Origin: Mixta intestinalis
Lineage (GTDB): Bacteria; Pseudomonadota; Gammaproteobacteria; Enterobacterales; Enterobacteriaceae
Length of the DNA: 64,000 nt
Assembly: GCF_009914055.1 (NCBI RefSeq)
Contig: NZ_CP028271.1
Coordinates: 2,294,001-2,358,000, forward strand
Reading direction: 5' to 3'
Shown here: positions 17,774 through 26,770 of the stretch, piece by piece
How positions within the stretch are numbered: the first letter of the stretch is position 1
Layout: each line of letters opens with the position of its first letter
Program-made: the position numbers and the translations under genes
The notes under the pieces: model-generated
Database searches by the model: none
Seen by the model: only the letters and a program-made list of their open reading frames with translations
Told to the model about the DNA's origin: nothing

Positions 17774-19725
17774 ACCGTTTCCCGTTGCGCTTTGTGACGG
17801 CTGCGGTAACGCGGATCGAGCAGGCAAAGCAGCCCGCCGCAGGCCATAAACAGGCCGCCGTACCATATCCAGCGCACAAAAGGTTTGTAATAAATCCGCA
17901 CCGCCCAGGAACCATCGCTGAGTTCCTCGCCAAGCGCAGCATAAAGATCGCGCGTCAGGCCGCCGTCAATTGCCGCTTCGGTCATCATACTGCGCGCCAC
18001 GTTGTAGTAGCGTTTTTCCGCCCGCAGGGTCGCCTCTGGTTTGCCGTTACGCGTTACGTCGATCAATGCCTCGCCGCCGCTGTAATTTGGCCCCTGTAGC
18101 TCCCGCACTTCGCGGAACAGGAAGCGGTACTGATGGATATCAACGCTGTCACCGCCCTTCATACGCACATCGCGCTCAACGCTGTAATTCTGGCTGAAGG
18201 CGATACCGATTACCGTAACGGCAACGCCGAGGTGCCCCAGCACCATGCCCCAGTGGCTGCGCGACAGTTTGCTCATACCGCGCAGCAGGCTGTGTCGATG
18301 CGTGGCGCGTTCATGCAGCTCCAGCAGCGTCAATATAATGACCCACAGCGCCATCATCAGCCCAACCACCGTCATCGCCTCAATACGATCCTGCATCAGC
18401 CACGGCAGCAGCACCGACAGCAACAAGGTGATCAGCAGCGCCAGCGCCAGCCGTTTCCAGAGTTTTTGCGGTTCATCACGACGCCAGCGTACCAGCGGAC
18501 CGATACCCAGCATCAGCGCAAACGGCGCCATCAGCCAGCTGAACATGGTGTTAAAAAACGGCTGACCGATAGAGATGGAGCCAAGCCCCAGCTGCTTATG
18601 TACCAGCGGCAGCAGCGTTCCCAGCAGCACAACCAGCATTCCGGCAATCAACAGTACGTTATTACCGAGCAGGAAAGATTCACGCGACCAGAAATCGTTC
18701 TGCACTCGGCTGCGCACCCGCCCGCCTTTAAGGGCATACAGCAACAGCGAACTGCCGATAACAATCACCAGGAAGGCGAGAATAAACATGCCGCGCGCGG
18801 GATCGGACGCGAAGGCGTGAACCGATACCAGCACCCCTGAGCGAACCAGAAAAGTGCCGAGCAGGCTAAGCGAAAAGGCGGTTATCGCCAAAAGCACCGT
18901 CCAGGCCTTAAAGGTGCCGCGCTTCTCCGTGACTGCCAGCGAATGCATCAATGCGGTTCCCACCAGCCACGGCATAAAGGAAGCGTTTTCCACCGGATCC
19001 CAGAACCACCAGCCGCCCCAGCCCAGCTCGTAATAGGCCCAGGCCGAACCGAGTACGATACCGATGGTCAGAAACAGCCAGGCCGCAATGGTCCACGGGC
19101 GCGACCAGCGTGCCCAGGCGGTGTCAAGCCGCCCGGCCATCAGCGAGGCGATAGCAAAGGCGAAGGCGACGGAGAATCCGACATAGCCCATGTAGAGCAG
19201 CGGCGGGTGAAAAATCAGCCCGATATCCTGTAGCATCGGATTCAGATCGCGCCCGTCAATGGGAAAATCGGGCAGCGTGCGGGCAAAGGGATTAGAGGTA
19301 AAAATAATAAACAGCAGAAAACCGAAACTGATCATCCCCATTACCGCCAGCACACGGGCGATAGCGTCCTGTGGCATACCGCGACTAAAGATTGCCACCG
19401 CCAGCGTCCAGCCGCTAAGCATCAGCAGCCACAGCAACAGTGAGCCTTCGTGCGCGCCCCAGGTAGCGGCGATACGATAGCCAACCGGCAGCTGGCTGTT
19501 AGAGTTATTCGCTACATAGGCAACAGTAAAATCATTGACGATAAATGCATGAACCAGCAGCAAAAAACTGCCCGCCACGCAGAGAAACAGCCCGATGGCC
19601 AGCGGACGCGCCAGCCCGATCAGGCGGCTATCCTGGCGCGATACGCCCCATAGCGGATAGACGCTCAGCAGCAGCGATACGGCCAGCGCCAGACAGAGCA
19701 GAAAATGCCCGATTTCCGGCATCAT
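17770..19725 (-). CDS. ccmF: Haem lyase CcmF
   Basis: CcmF is the large integral membrane haem lyase that attaches haem b to apocytochrome c. The 651-residue product has about 14-15 membrane helices and the tryptophan-rich WWD signature GWGGWWFWDPVENASFMPWL near the middle, with NSNSQLPVGYRIAATWGAHEG upstream. Either of the first two methionines may be used. The start overlaps the ccmE stop. Confidence 0.95.
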   Translation of the reverse strand: MMPEIGHFLLCLALAVSLLLSVYPLWGVSRQDSRLIGLARPLAIGLFLCVAGSFLLLVHAFIVNDFTVAYVANNSNSQLPVGYRIAATWGAHEGSLLLWLLMLSGWTLAVAIFSRGMPQDAIARVLAVMGMISFGFLLFIIFTSNPFARTLPDFPIDGRDLNPMLQDIGLIFHPPLLYMGYVGFSVAFAFAIASLMAGRLDTAWARWSRPWTIAAWLFLTIGIVLGSAWAYYELGWGGWWFWDPVENASFMPWLVGTALMHSLAVTEKRGTFKAWTVLLAITAFSLSLLGTFLVRSGVLVSVHAFASDPARGMFILAFLVIVIGSSLLLYALKGGRVRSRVQNDFWSRESFLLGNNVLLIAGMLVVLLGTLLPLVHKQLGLGSISIGQPFFNTMFSWLMAPFALMLGIGPLVRWRRDEPQKLWKRLALALLITLLLSVLLPWLMQDRIEAMTVVGLMMALWVIILTLLELHERATHRHSLLRGMSKLSRSHWGMVLGHLGVAVTVIGIAFSQNYSVERDVRMKGGDSVDIHQYRFLFREVRELQGPNYSGGEALIDVTRNGKPEATLRAEKRYYNVARSMMTEAAIDGGLTRDLYAALGEELSDGSWAVRIYYKPFVRWIWYGGLFMACGGLLCLLDPRYRSRHKAQRETV

Positions 19726-20207
19726 GGGCGGCCACCCTGCGGCAGCGCTATCGCTGCCGGACTTTGATGATTCTTCTTCATCGCGTCAGCAATTTCCGGC
19801 GGCGTATATTTCTCATCATGTTTCGCCAGCACCTCTTTCGCGTTGATCCGGTTGCCCGTCAGCAACTCGCCCTGCGCCACAACGCCCTGCCCTTCCCGAA
19901 ACAGATCGGGCAGGATGCCTTCATAGCTGACATCAACAACGCCGTTAGCGTCATAGAGTTTAAAATTGACGCGCAGCGTTTTCTCATCACGTTTTACGCT
20001 ACCGGGCATCACCATACCGCCGACGCGCAGCCGCTGGCCCGGTTCAGGCTTCGCCAGCGCCTCGCCTTTGCCGTTAATAATTTCGCTGGGCGTATAGAAG
20101 AGATCGATATTTGAACGCAGCGCATACATCACCAGCGTCGTCGCCAGGCCCAGTCCCATAAGGATCGCCACCACCATATAAAGCCGATTTTTACGACGGG
20201 TATTCAC
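19722..20207 (-). CDS. ccmE: Cytochrome c-type haem chaperone CcmE
   Basis: CcmE covalently binds haem in the periplasm and delivers it to CcmF. The 161-residue product has an N-terminal anchor (residues 9-30) and an OB-fold domain. The haem-binding His130 lies in the family motif LAKHDEKYTPPE, at the E. coli position. The C-terminal tail is flexible and proline-rich. Confidence 0.96.
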   Translation of the reverse strand: MNTRRKNRLYMVVAILMGLGLATTLVMYALRSNIDLFYTPSEIINGKGEALAKPEPGQRLRVGGMVMPGSVKRDEKTLRVNFKLYDANGVVDVSYEGILPDLFREGQGVVAQGELLTGNRINAKEVLAKHDEKYTPPEIADAMKKNHQSPAAIALPQGGRP

Positions 20208-20208
20208 A

Positions 20209-20436
20209 TTATTCTCCTGCCGCCTGGCTTGCGGCCTGTTTCATTTTTGCCGCCCTGATGCGACGTTCACGCGCCTGATGCTGGTGCACGCTTTTTAACA
20301 GCTGGCGACGCTGCCAGAAGGTATGCGCAATCAACAGCGCCAGCGGCAGCAGCGTAAAGCTGACGGCCAGCCAGACATAAAAGCCGTAGCCGCCCATCGC
20401 CAGAAAATCCTGCCATGATGAAAATGCGAGATTCAT
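20209..20436 (-). CDS. ccmD: Haem exporter protein CcmD
   Basis: A 75-residue single-pass membrane protein with helix GYGFYVWLAVSFTLLPLALL and a basic cytoplasmic tail (HQARERRIRAAKMKQAA). CcmD releases holo-CcmE from the CcmABC complex. It is identified by position and the FLAMGGYGFYVW motif; its start overlaps the ccmC stop. Confidence 0.92.
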   Translation of the reverse strand: MNLAFSSWQDFLAMGGYGFYVWLAVSFTLLPLALLIAHTFWQRRQLLKSVHQHQARERRIRAAKMKQAASQAAGE

Positions 20437-21176
20437 ACGGCGTCTCCTTTTCGGTTTACCAGCGCGGCAACCCAGGGGCGATGGCGTTCGGTCAGCAAAA
20501 TCAGGTTACGCAGACGCATCAGCGTCAGGGAGATAAATAACAGCAGGTAGCCAACGATTGACCAGCGCAGCGGGCTGCGCATGACGGGCGCTATCGCCTG
20601 CTGCATCGCGCCGGATGATCCCTGATGCAGCGTGTTCCACCACTGTACGGAAAAATGGATGATGGGAATATTGACCACACCGACGAGAATTAAAATCCCG
20701 GCGGCACGTCCGGCAAGACGCCGATCGTCAAAAGCATTGTAGAGCGCAATAACCCCCATATAGAGAAACAGCAGCACCAGCTCGGAGGTTAAACGCGCAT
20801 CCCAAATCCACCAGGTGCCCCACATCGGCTTGCCCCATGCGGAACCGGTTACCAGCGCGATAAAAGTAAAGGTAGCGCCGACCGGAGCCATCGCAGCGGC
20901 GGCTAAATCAGCCATTTTCATTTGCCACACCAGGCCGATAAAGGCCGCTACGGCCATCGCGCTGTAAACGCCCATCGACCAGATCGCGGCAGGCACATGG
21001 ATATAGATGATGCGATAGCTTTCGCCCTGCTGATAGTCGGGCGGAGCAAAACCAAATCCCCAAATCCAGCCAATAAGTAATGCCAGTGCCGCCGCCAGGC
21101 CGAACCAGGGAACCAGTCGGCCACTAAACTGATAAAGCCGTTCCGGCTTAGCCAGCTGATGAATCCATTTCCACAT
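20433..21176 (-). CDS. ccmC: Haem exporter permease CcmC
   Basis: A 247-residue protein with six membrane helices and the WWD haem-handling motif WGTWWIWDARLTSELVLLFL. CcmC loads haem onto CcmE together with CcmABD. Conserved histidines appear around IIYIHVPAAIWSM and IIHFSVQWWNTLHQG. It is separated from ccmB by 37 bases. Confidence 0.96.
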   Translation of the reverse strand: MWKWIHQLAKPERLYQFSGRLVPWFGLAAALALLIGWIWGFGFAPPDYQQGESYRIIYIHVPAAIWSMGVYSAMAVAAFIGLVWQMKMADLAAAAMAPVGATFTFIALVTGSAWGKPMWGTWWIWDARLTSELVLLFLYMGVIALYNAFDDRRLAGRAAGILILVGVVNIPIIHFSVQWWNTLHQGSSGAMQQAIAPVMRSPLRWSIVGYLLLFISLTLMRLRNLILLTERHRPWVAALVNRKGDAV

Positions 21177-21213
21177 TATTATTGCTCACAGTAAAAACAT
21201 AAAACGGTTGCGC

Positions 21214-21873
21214 TCAGTGCAGGCTGATACGTAACGCCGCTGCCGTAGCGAATGGCGCAAGGCTTGCACTGGCCGCCAGCATAGCGCCCAAAATCGCCAG
21301 ATAGCCGTTAATGGGTAACCCCATACCGGCTGCGTCAATTGCCGCGCTGGCGAAAATAAGCACCGGCACCGCCAGCGGCAGCACCAGCAAACTCAGTAAG
21401 ATACCGCCACGGCGCAGGCCAACGGTTAACGCCACACCGATCGCGCCCAGAAAGCTGAAAACAGGCGTGCCCAGCAATAGCGTCAGCGCCAATGCCCACC
21501 AGCTGGCAAAGTTGAGCGACAGTAACAGTGCTGCCAGTGGTGAAAGCAGCAGCAGCGGCAAACCGGTGATCGTCCAGTGCGCGATGACCTTTCCCAGCAC
21601 CGTGACCGGCAACGGCGTCGGCAGCAACAGCAGCTGTTCCAGCGATCCATCGGCAAAATCATCGCGAAACAGCCTTTCCAGCGCCAGCAACGAAGAGAGT
21701 AACGCGGCTACCCACACCACGCCCGGCGCAATGCGCGCCAGCAGCTGCGGTTCAGGGCCAATCCCCAGCGGAAACAGCGTAATCACGATTAAAAAAAACC
21801 ACAGCGGATTAATGACTTCAGAACCGCTACGAAAAGCGATGCGCAGTTCCCGGCCGATCACGCGCCACAGCAT
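21214..21873 (-). CDS. ccmB: Haem exporter permease CcmB
   Basis: A 219-residue polytopic membrane protein with six predicted helices, the membrane partner of the CcmA ATPase. Family motif RIAPGVVWVAALLSSLLALERLFRDD is visible in the N-terminal half (given here across two loops). The ATG overlaps the ccmA stop by one base. Confidence 0.95.
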   Translation of the reverse strand: MLWRVIGRELRIAFRSGSEVINPLWFFLIVITLFPLGIGPEPQLLARIAPGVVWVAALLSSLLALERLFRDDFADGSLEQLLLLPTPLPVTVLGKVIAHWTITGLPLLLLSPLAALLLSLNFASWWALALTLLLGTPVFSFLGAIGVALTVGLRRGGILLSLLVLPLAVPVLIFASAAIDAAGMGLPINGYLAILGAMLAASASLAPFATAAALRISLH

Positions 21874-22490
21874 TAGCTTATCTCTCCTGCCGTCAGGCTT
21901 ATTTTTCGCAGCGGCCAGGCAGCAGAGGGCAACGGCTGATGCGTGGTCAAAATAACCAGGCCGCCATGCCGCGCGTGTTGCACAAAGAGCGCCATCAGTT
22001 TTTCTACCCCGTTAACATCTATCGCCGTCAGGGGTTCATCAAGGATCCAGACCGGCGCTTTGCTGAGCCACAGCCGCGCCAACGCCACGCGCCGCTGCTG
22101 CCCTGCTGAGAGCTGCGCTACGGCAACCTCTTCAAGGCCCAGCAGATCGACAGCCTCCAGAGCGGCAAAATGCTGTTCTTCAGAACATTCGGCATGATAA
22201 AAAGCGAGATTTTCCAGCGGCGAAAGCACGCTTTTTACCCCAGGCTGGTGCCCGAGAAACAGCAGATCGCGATGCCAGCGTTCCCGCTGTCGACGTAGCG
22301 GCTCTTCCTGCCAGCACACTTCACCCCGCTCGGCGCGGCTAAGCCCTGCCAACAGGCGCAACAGCGAGGTTTTACCGGCACCGTTCGGTCCTTCAATCTG
22401 GACGATATCGCCGCGATTTACCGCAAAATGAAGATCGCTGAACAGCACGCGTTCATCGCGTACACAGGTCAGATTGATGGCTTCCAGCAT
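21873..22490 (-). CDS. ccmA: Haem exporter ATPase CcmA
   Basis: The 205-residue ABC ATPase of the CcmABCD complex, which drives release of haem-loaded CcmE. Walker A GPNGAGKT (residues 34-41), signature LSAGQQRRVALARL and Walker B VWILDEPLTAID are intact. MLEAINL at 22488-22490 is chosen by homology; the frame runs to a GTG at 22547 but the extra 19 residues look unrelated. The Shine-Dalgarno is poor at both. First gene of the nine-gene ccm operon, divergent from yfdC. Confidence 0.94.
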   Translation of the reverse strand: MLEAINLTCVRDERVLFSDLHFAVNRGDIVQIEGPNGAGKTSLLRLLAGLSRAERGEVCWQEEPLRRQRERWHRDLLFLGHQPGVKSVLSPLENLAFYHAECSEEQHFAALEAVDLLGLEEVAVAQLSAGQQRRVALARLWLSKAPVWILDEPLTAIDVNGVEKLMALFVQHARHGGLVILTTHQPLPSAAWPLRKISLTAGEIS

Positions 22491-22731
22491 GGGGGGAAAT
22501 ATCGCACTATTAAATCGGGTCGCGATAATAACATAAGTCAGTATCACCCCGAAGCGTAGCCAGCCTCTGCGAACTGGTTGATTTGATTAAACAACCCGCA
22601 TCAGATCAAGTTTTTGGTGAAAAATACAACGACATTAAAGCTTTGTTACCTTTCCACTAAAAATTAGTCACATTTTACTTACGTGAAACCTGGCTACGCT
22701 TAAATCACTATTTGATATCACTGGGGACGTT

Positions 22732-23649
22732 ATGTCATCGCAACAGCAGCAGGAACATGAACCGGAAGTCGAGAGCGAAGAGAAGGAGCATGGCAAAGAG
22801 ATAGAAGTAGATGAAAAGCGACTTCCCTCACGCGCCGCGGCTATTCACGAGCAGATACGTCAGGATGGAGAGAAAGAACTGGAACGGGATGGCATGGCAC
22901 TACTGTGGTCAGCTATCGCCGCCGGGCTTTCTATGGGGGCTTCACTGATGGCAAAAGGTATCTTTCAAACGCACCTGACAGACGTCCCGGGCGCATTTCT
23001 GCTGGAGAATTTAGGTTATACCTTCGGCTTTATTATTGTCATTATGGCTCGTCAGCAGCTGTTTACTGAAAATACGGTCACAGCCGTATTGCCAGTAATG
23101 CATAAACCATCCGGCAGTAATTTCCTGCTGTTGCTGCGTCTGTGGGGCATCGTGCTGCTGGGCAACCTGATCGGTACCGGGCTGGCGGCGCTGGCCTTTA
23201 CGCATATGCCCATCTTTGACGACCCGACACGCCTTGCCTTTACCCATATCAGTGAAAAAGTTATGGCGAATCCGCCTGGTGAGATGTTTGCAAATGCCAT
23301 TGTAGCTGGCTGGATTATCGCCACTATGGTCTGGATGTTTCCTTCGGCTGCCGCCGCGAAAGTGCTAATTATTGTGGTGATGACCTGGCTGGTAGCCCTG
23401 GGCGATCTGTCACATATTGTCGTGGGTTCGGTAGAAGTCTGGTATCTGGTTTTTACCGGCGATCTTCCCTGGCAGGCATTTATCTGGCCCTTCGCCCTGC
23501 CCACTCTTGTTGGCAATATTATCGGCGGCACCTTTATCTTTGCGCTGCTCAGCCACGCGCAAATTCGTAACGATATGAGTAATAAAGCAAAAGCGGAGGC
23601 CGAAGCAAAACGCAAAAGGCAGGAGAAAACCGGCAAAAAGGCCACCTGA
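22732..23649 (+). CDS. yfdC: Formate/nitrite transporter family protein YfdC
   Basis: A 305-residue inner-membrane protein of the FNT family with a charged cytoplasmic N-terminus (about 60 residues, rich in Glu and Lys), six membrane helices and a basic C-terminus. It follows E. coli YfdC closely (LPSRAAAIHEQIRQDGEKEL, GYTFGFIIVIMARQQLFTEN, ALGDLSHIVVGSVEVWYLVF). The substrate of YfdC is not established. As in E. coli, it sits next to argW. Confidence 0.95.
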   Translation: MSSQQQQEHEPEVESEEKEHGKEIEVDEKRLPSRAAAIHEQIRQDGEKELERDGMALLWSAIAAGLSMGASLMAKGIFQTHLTDVPGAFLLENLGYTFGFIIVIMARQQLFTENTVTAVLPVMHKPSGSNFLLLLRLWGIVLLGNLIGTGLAALAFTHMPIFDDPTRLAFTHISEKVMANPPGEMFANAIVAGWIIATMVWMFPSAAAAKVLIIVVMTWLVALGDLSHIVVGSVEVWYLVFTGDLPWQAFIWPFALPTLVGNIIGGTFIFALLSHAQIRNDMSNKAKAEAEAKRKRQEKTGKKAT

Positions 23650-23715
23650 TCGCCATGCTGCTGGTATTATGAGCAATCAGGCGGGTAAGTGGTTAATCTA
23701 CGGAAGAAATTGCGC

Positions 23716-23721
23716 TATACT
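23716..23721 (+). promoter_or_regulatory. -10 box of argW
   Basis: TATACT lies 10 bases upstream of the tRNA and is followed by a GC-rich discriminator (GCCCGCCGCC), typical of stringently controlled stable-RNA promoters. The -35 is weak (TTAATC at 23693-23698, spacing 17). Confidence 0.6.
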
Positions 23722-23731
23722 GCCCGCCGCC

Positions 23732-23803
23732 GTCCCCTTAGTTAAATGGATATAACGAGCCCCTCCTAAGGGCTAGTTGTAGGTTCGATTCCTGCAGGGG
23801 ACA
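23732..23803 (+). tRNA. argW: tRNA-Arg (anticodon CCU)
   Basis: The cloverleaf is complete. The acceptor stem GTCCCCT pairs with AGGGGAC, the anticodon stem AGCCC/GGGCT encloses loop CTCCTAA (anticodon CCT), and the T arm GTAGG/CCTGC encloses TTCGATT. It decodes the rare AGG codon. The 3' end is followed by ATACCC, not CCA: the gene's end now comes from the inserted satellite, so CCA must be added after transcription. It matches E. coli argW in sequence and in its place after yfdC. Confidence 0.96.
23784..23799 (+). other. attL core
   Basis: TTCGATTCCTGCAGGG, part of the argW T loop, T stem and acceptor strand, is identical to 36805-36820. Integration at this point rebuilds the tRNA 3' end from satellite DNA. 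Confidence 0.85.
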
Positions 23804-23919
23804 ATACCCTTTCATTTCATCACGTTTCAACACACTTCACCTCCTCCCTTAAAACCAGCAAAATCAGGGCTTGACGCCTTGAACATGGTTTCAGTTCATT
23901 TCATGACATTACATGATTC

Positions 23920-23967
23920 TGATGGTATCGTTGATGGTACTCACGGTTCGATAAGCCGATACCATCA
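23920..23967. repeat. Left cluster of TGATGGTATC repeats (probable integrase/AlpA arm sites)
   Basis: TGATGGTATC occurs at 23920-23929, TGATGGTACT at 23932-23941, and an inverted GATACCATCA at 23958-23967, between attL and the integrase start. Two further direct copies lie next to attR. Clustered copies flanking both att cores are typical of arm-type sites for integrase or its directionality factor. The sites may also overlap the int promoter. Confidence 0.65.
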
Positions 23968-23990
23968 ACTGACAACAAAGATTACCCTCC

Positions 23991-25280
23991 ATGGCACTAA
24001 ATGAGCTATCACCTAAGAAAGTTGAAAACGCTAAACCCAAAGAAACAGACTACAAACTGACGGATGGGGGCAGCCTGTATCTTTTAGTTAAAAAGAACGG
24101 GACCAAGGCATGGCGAATGAACTACAGATTTAACGGCAAACAAGCTACGCTGGCTTTGGGCGTTTTCCCAGACGTTTCGCTGGCACTTGCCCGTAAGCGC
24201 AGAGATGAAGCAAGGCAACTTTTAGCCGACGGTGTTGACCCCAGAGTATCTAAAAAAGCAGCGCCAACAGAACCCACCTCGGCTACATTCCAGACAATCG
24301 CTTTAGAGTGGCATAAAGGCTCTATAGGCCATCCCTCATGGAAAGAGATTACCCGCATTAAAATTTTAAGAGAAATGGAAAATCATATTTTCCCATTTAT
24401 CGGAAATAAACCCATCGATTCATTAAAAACAAGTGATCTGTTGCCATTATTGGTGAGGATGAGTGATCAGGGAATTGGAGCGACAACAGGAAGAGTGAAA
24501 ACTACTCTTGCAAGTGTTTTCCGGTACGCTATTCAGCGTGGAATTGTTGAATACAACCCTACCCATGATCTAAGAGGAGCAATTGCCAGCCCCAAAATAA
24601 AGCATCGCCCTGCACTTCCGTTAGAACGATTACCCGAATTAATATCAAAAATTGATAGCTATACTGGGAGACCGTTAACTAAGTTGGCGGTATTATTTTC
24701 CCTTCATACTTTTGTTCGCTCCAGTGAACTGAGACATGCAAGATGGGGGGAAATTAATTTTGAAACTGCAATGTGGACTATTCCTGCTCAAAGAAAAAGA
24801 ATTGAGGGGGTAAAATATTCAGAACGCGGGGCAAAAATGGGTAGTATTCATTATGTTCCATTATCTAATGAAGCTATTGATGTTCTCGAAGCCATTAAAA
24901 AAATAAGTGGTGAGTATGAGCTTATTTTCCCCGGAGATAGTAACCCTTACAAGCCGATGAGTGAGAACACAGTTAATAAGTCATTGAGGATTATGGGGTA
25001 CGACACGCAGGCGGACATTTGCCTTCACGGATTTAGAGCAATGGCGTGCTCAGCCCTGACAGAATCAGGGTTATGGTCTAGGGATGCAGTGGAACGGCAA
25101 ATGAGCCATCAAGAACGAAATGAAGTGCGAGCGGCTTATGTTCACCTGGCACAACACATGCAAGAACGCCGGAGAATGATGCAATGGTGGTCACATTATA
25201 TAATCAGCAATTGTGAAAGTTATATTGCACCCTATGAAATTAGTGAAAAACCATTGACAATGCTTAAGGTGGTCAAATAA
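23991..25280 (+). CDS. int: P4-type tyrosine integrase
   Basis: A 429-residue site-specific recombinase that inserts the satellite into argW. It has an N-terminal arm-binding domain (DUF4102 type; LTDGGSLYLLVKKNGTKAWR, LGVFPDVSLALARKRRDEAR) and a C-terminal catalytic domain with R233 (FVRSSELRHARW), H346 and R349 (CLHGFR), H373 (MSHQ) and nucleophile Y383 (RAAYVH). All catalytic residues are intact. It starts at 23991 with no clear Shine-Dalgarno and is transcribed away from the tRNA. Its stop overlaps the next gene (TAATG). Confidence 0.95.
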   Translation: MALNELSPKKVENAKPKETDYKLTDGGSLYLLVKKNGTKAWRMNYRFNGKQATLALGVFPDVSLALARKRRDEARQLLADGVDPRVSKKAAPTEPTSATFQTIALEWHKGSIGHPSWKEITRIKILREMENHIFPFIGNKPIDSLKTSDLLPLLVRMSDQGIGATTGRVKTTLASVFRYAIQRGIVEYNPTHDLRGAIASPKIKHRPALPLERLPELISKIDSYTGRPLTKLAVLFSLHTFVRSSELRHARWGEINFETAMWTIPAQRKRIEGVKYSERGAKMGSIHYVPLSNEAIDVLEAIKKISGEYELIFPGDSNPYKPMSENTVNKSLRIMGYDTQADICLHGFRAMACSALTESGLWSRDAVERQMSHQERNEVRAAYVHLAQHMQERRRMMQWWSHYIISNCESYIAPYEISEKPLTMLKVVK

Positions 25281-26221
25281 TGAGCAGACATAACGAAAAA
25301 AATATTTGGAAACGTAACGGCTTAGCCCCATTAGAATATTGCTCTATATCAAGAGCGGCAAAAATACTTGATTGTGAAATTGATGATATATTCCACTGGT
25401 GTTATACAGGAAAAATTAACCTCTGCTTAAATTTTCAAAAAATATATTATTTCTACATTCCATTCTTAAAATCTGATGGTAATATTTTAGAGCAAGTTGA
25501 AACCCTCAATCTTGAAGCTCTGCCATCTGCTGATGGCATACCATATATTTTCTCAGATAAATTTAAGTCAGGTTATTTTTACATACCTGAAAAATTTCAT
25601 TTGGTCGAAACCGAAGAACATTACTTGGTACAAACATATCTTAATGGAATATGGCCTGTAGATGGAAATATTTTATCTGCAATAAATACGGGATTAATGG
25701 ATTCAATTGAACTTTCTTTATTTAGTGAAGAAAACCCCGAATTTAAATCAGAAGGGGAAAGATTTCAACTCATTTCTCCAATTTTGATAAACAATCAATT
25801 TTCTGGAAAATTAAAGAACTGCGTAGAGGTTGATATTAAATACTTACAGTATCTTTGCGAGCACGCTCCTGATATAAACGACAAGCACTATCAGCTGCAA
25901 ATTACTGGTTACTATATTGAATATATAAATAAACATGCTTTATCTGGCACACACATGCCTGTAATAAGCAAGGATAAAGATACAAGAACATTAACCTCAT
26001 ATCAAACAACTGAAACGCCGAAAGTCAGGACTACAGCAAAGCAATCAACCTACATAGCATCCCTGATGAATGCTTTGGGAGTAACGGAAGAAATGATGAG
26101 ATTTTCATCTATTACTCAAATAAAAGATCATCTGAGCAGAAAAGCAGGCCCTGAAATGGAACTACCTGAAATCACTGATGATACTTTAGATGACTGGCTT
26201 CAAAGGGCAGGTAAAAGGTAG
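25280..26221 (+). CDS. Hypothetical satellite protein with N-terminal HTH-like region
   Basis: 313 residues, coupled to int by a TAATG overlap. I do not recognise a named family. Residues about 20-50 (YCSISRAAKILDCEIDDIFH) look like a MerR/excisionase-type helix-turn-helix. The middle is aromatic-rich and the C-terminus (STYIASLMNALGVTEEMMRF, then an acidic tail DDTLDDWLQRAG) is helical. The gene is AT-rich compared with the chromosome and with the primase downstream. Proteins of this shape often follow P4-type integrases, so a regulatory or excision role is possible but unproven. Confidence 0.75.
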   Translation: MSRHNEKNIWKRNGLAPLEYCSISRAAKILDCEIDDIFHWCYTGKINLCLNFQKIYYFYIPFLKSDGNILEQVETLNLEALPSADGIPYIFSDKFKSGYFYIPEKFHLVETEEHYLVQTYLNGIWPVDGNILSAINTGLMDSIELSLFSEENPEFKSEGERFQLISPILINNQFSGKLKNCVEVDIKYLQYLCEHAPDINDKHYQLQITGYYIEYINKHALSGTHMPVISKDKDTRTLTSYQTTETPKVRTTAKQSTYIASLMNALGVTEEMMRFSSITQIKDHLSRKAGPEMELPEITDDTLDDWLQRAGKR

Positions 26222-26334
26222 ATAATTTTTGATAATTCTGACGAGTTTTCAAAAACTCCGCGCATTGCTGCACACCTAAAAGTAGCCTGCATCCGTTCGT
26301 TTCATTACGTTAAGTAGGATTGCAGGTGATTCAT

Positions 26335-26547
26335 ATGACAATCAAAAATTACCCCCTGTCAGGCAATGCCAGAGCTAAACATACTGCTGATTTTCTCAAC
26401 ATCAGTTCAGTGACTCTCTGGCGCTGGACCAAAAATAAACCCGGTTTTCCACAGGCGACTCGATTAACCGAGAGAGTAACAATCTACGATGCACAAGAAA
26501 TTAGGCAGTGGGTTAAAGCACAATCAGCGGGAATAAAGGGAATATAA
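26335..26547 (+). CDS. AlpA family transcriptional regulator
   Basis: A 70-residue protein with a MerR-like helix-turn-helix (TADFLNISSVTLWRWTKNKP) and the AlpA C-terminal pattern (FPQATRLTERVTIYDAQEI, REWVKAQ-like end). AlpA proteins activate int transcription or act as excision factors in P4-like elements. ATG 26335 has AGGTGA five bases upstream; the in-frame TTG at 26320 is not needed. It is followed by a hairpin and a convergent gene. Confidence 0.85.
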   Translation: MTIKNYPLSGNARAKHTADFLNISSVTLWRWTKNKPGFPQATRLTERVTIYDAQEIRQWVKAQSAGIKGI

Positions 26548-26566
26548 TGGAAACCTTAACTAAATT

Positions 26567-26586
26567 GGGGAGAAAAAATTCTCCCC
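26567..26586. terminator. Hairpin between alpA-like and RHH genes
   Basis: GGGGAGAA / TTCTCCCC with an AAAA loop forms a perfect 8-bp stem between two convergent stops. It lacks a clean T run on either strand, so termination is likely but not certain. Confidence 0.5.
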
Positions 26587-26596
26587 CATCAATTAA

Positions 26597-26770
26597 TCAA
26601 TTCTTTGGATCGATGCCACGATTTAGTAGCTCTTTACGCAAAATTCGCTTGATCCAAGATGCAAGAGCTGAATCTCCATCTTTGCGCATTTCTTCTTCAA
26701 GTTGTTGGCGGAACTCATCTGTAAGACGCATCTGGAAAGGAGGTGAACGTTTTTCTTTTGGTGTTGACAT
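26597..26770 (-). CDS. Small Arc/ribbon-helix-helix DNA-binding protein
   Basis: 57 residues, on the minus strand. It has a basic N-terminus (MSTPKEKRSPP), the Arc-type beta strand FQMRLTDEFRQQLEEEM and a second helix ALASWIKRILRKELLNRG. This is the ribbon-helix-helix repressor fold. It is the only leftward gene of the satellite and divides the int/alpA half from the replication half. Two copies of a palindromic 13-mer overlap and precede its start, suggesting autoregulation and control of the divergent early genes. No good Shine-Dalgarno is seen. The plus-strand frame over the same region is not convincing. Confidence 0.8.
   Translation of the reverse strand: MSTPKEKRSPPFQMRLTDEFRQQLEEEMRKDGDSALASWIKRILRKELLNRGIDPKN

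Noticed and set aside
22548..22731. FNR-like site between ccmA and yfdC
   Set aside because: TTGAT and ATTAA halves occur but with a 3-base rather than 4-base spacer and poor right half; not strong enough to list.
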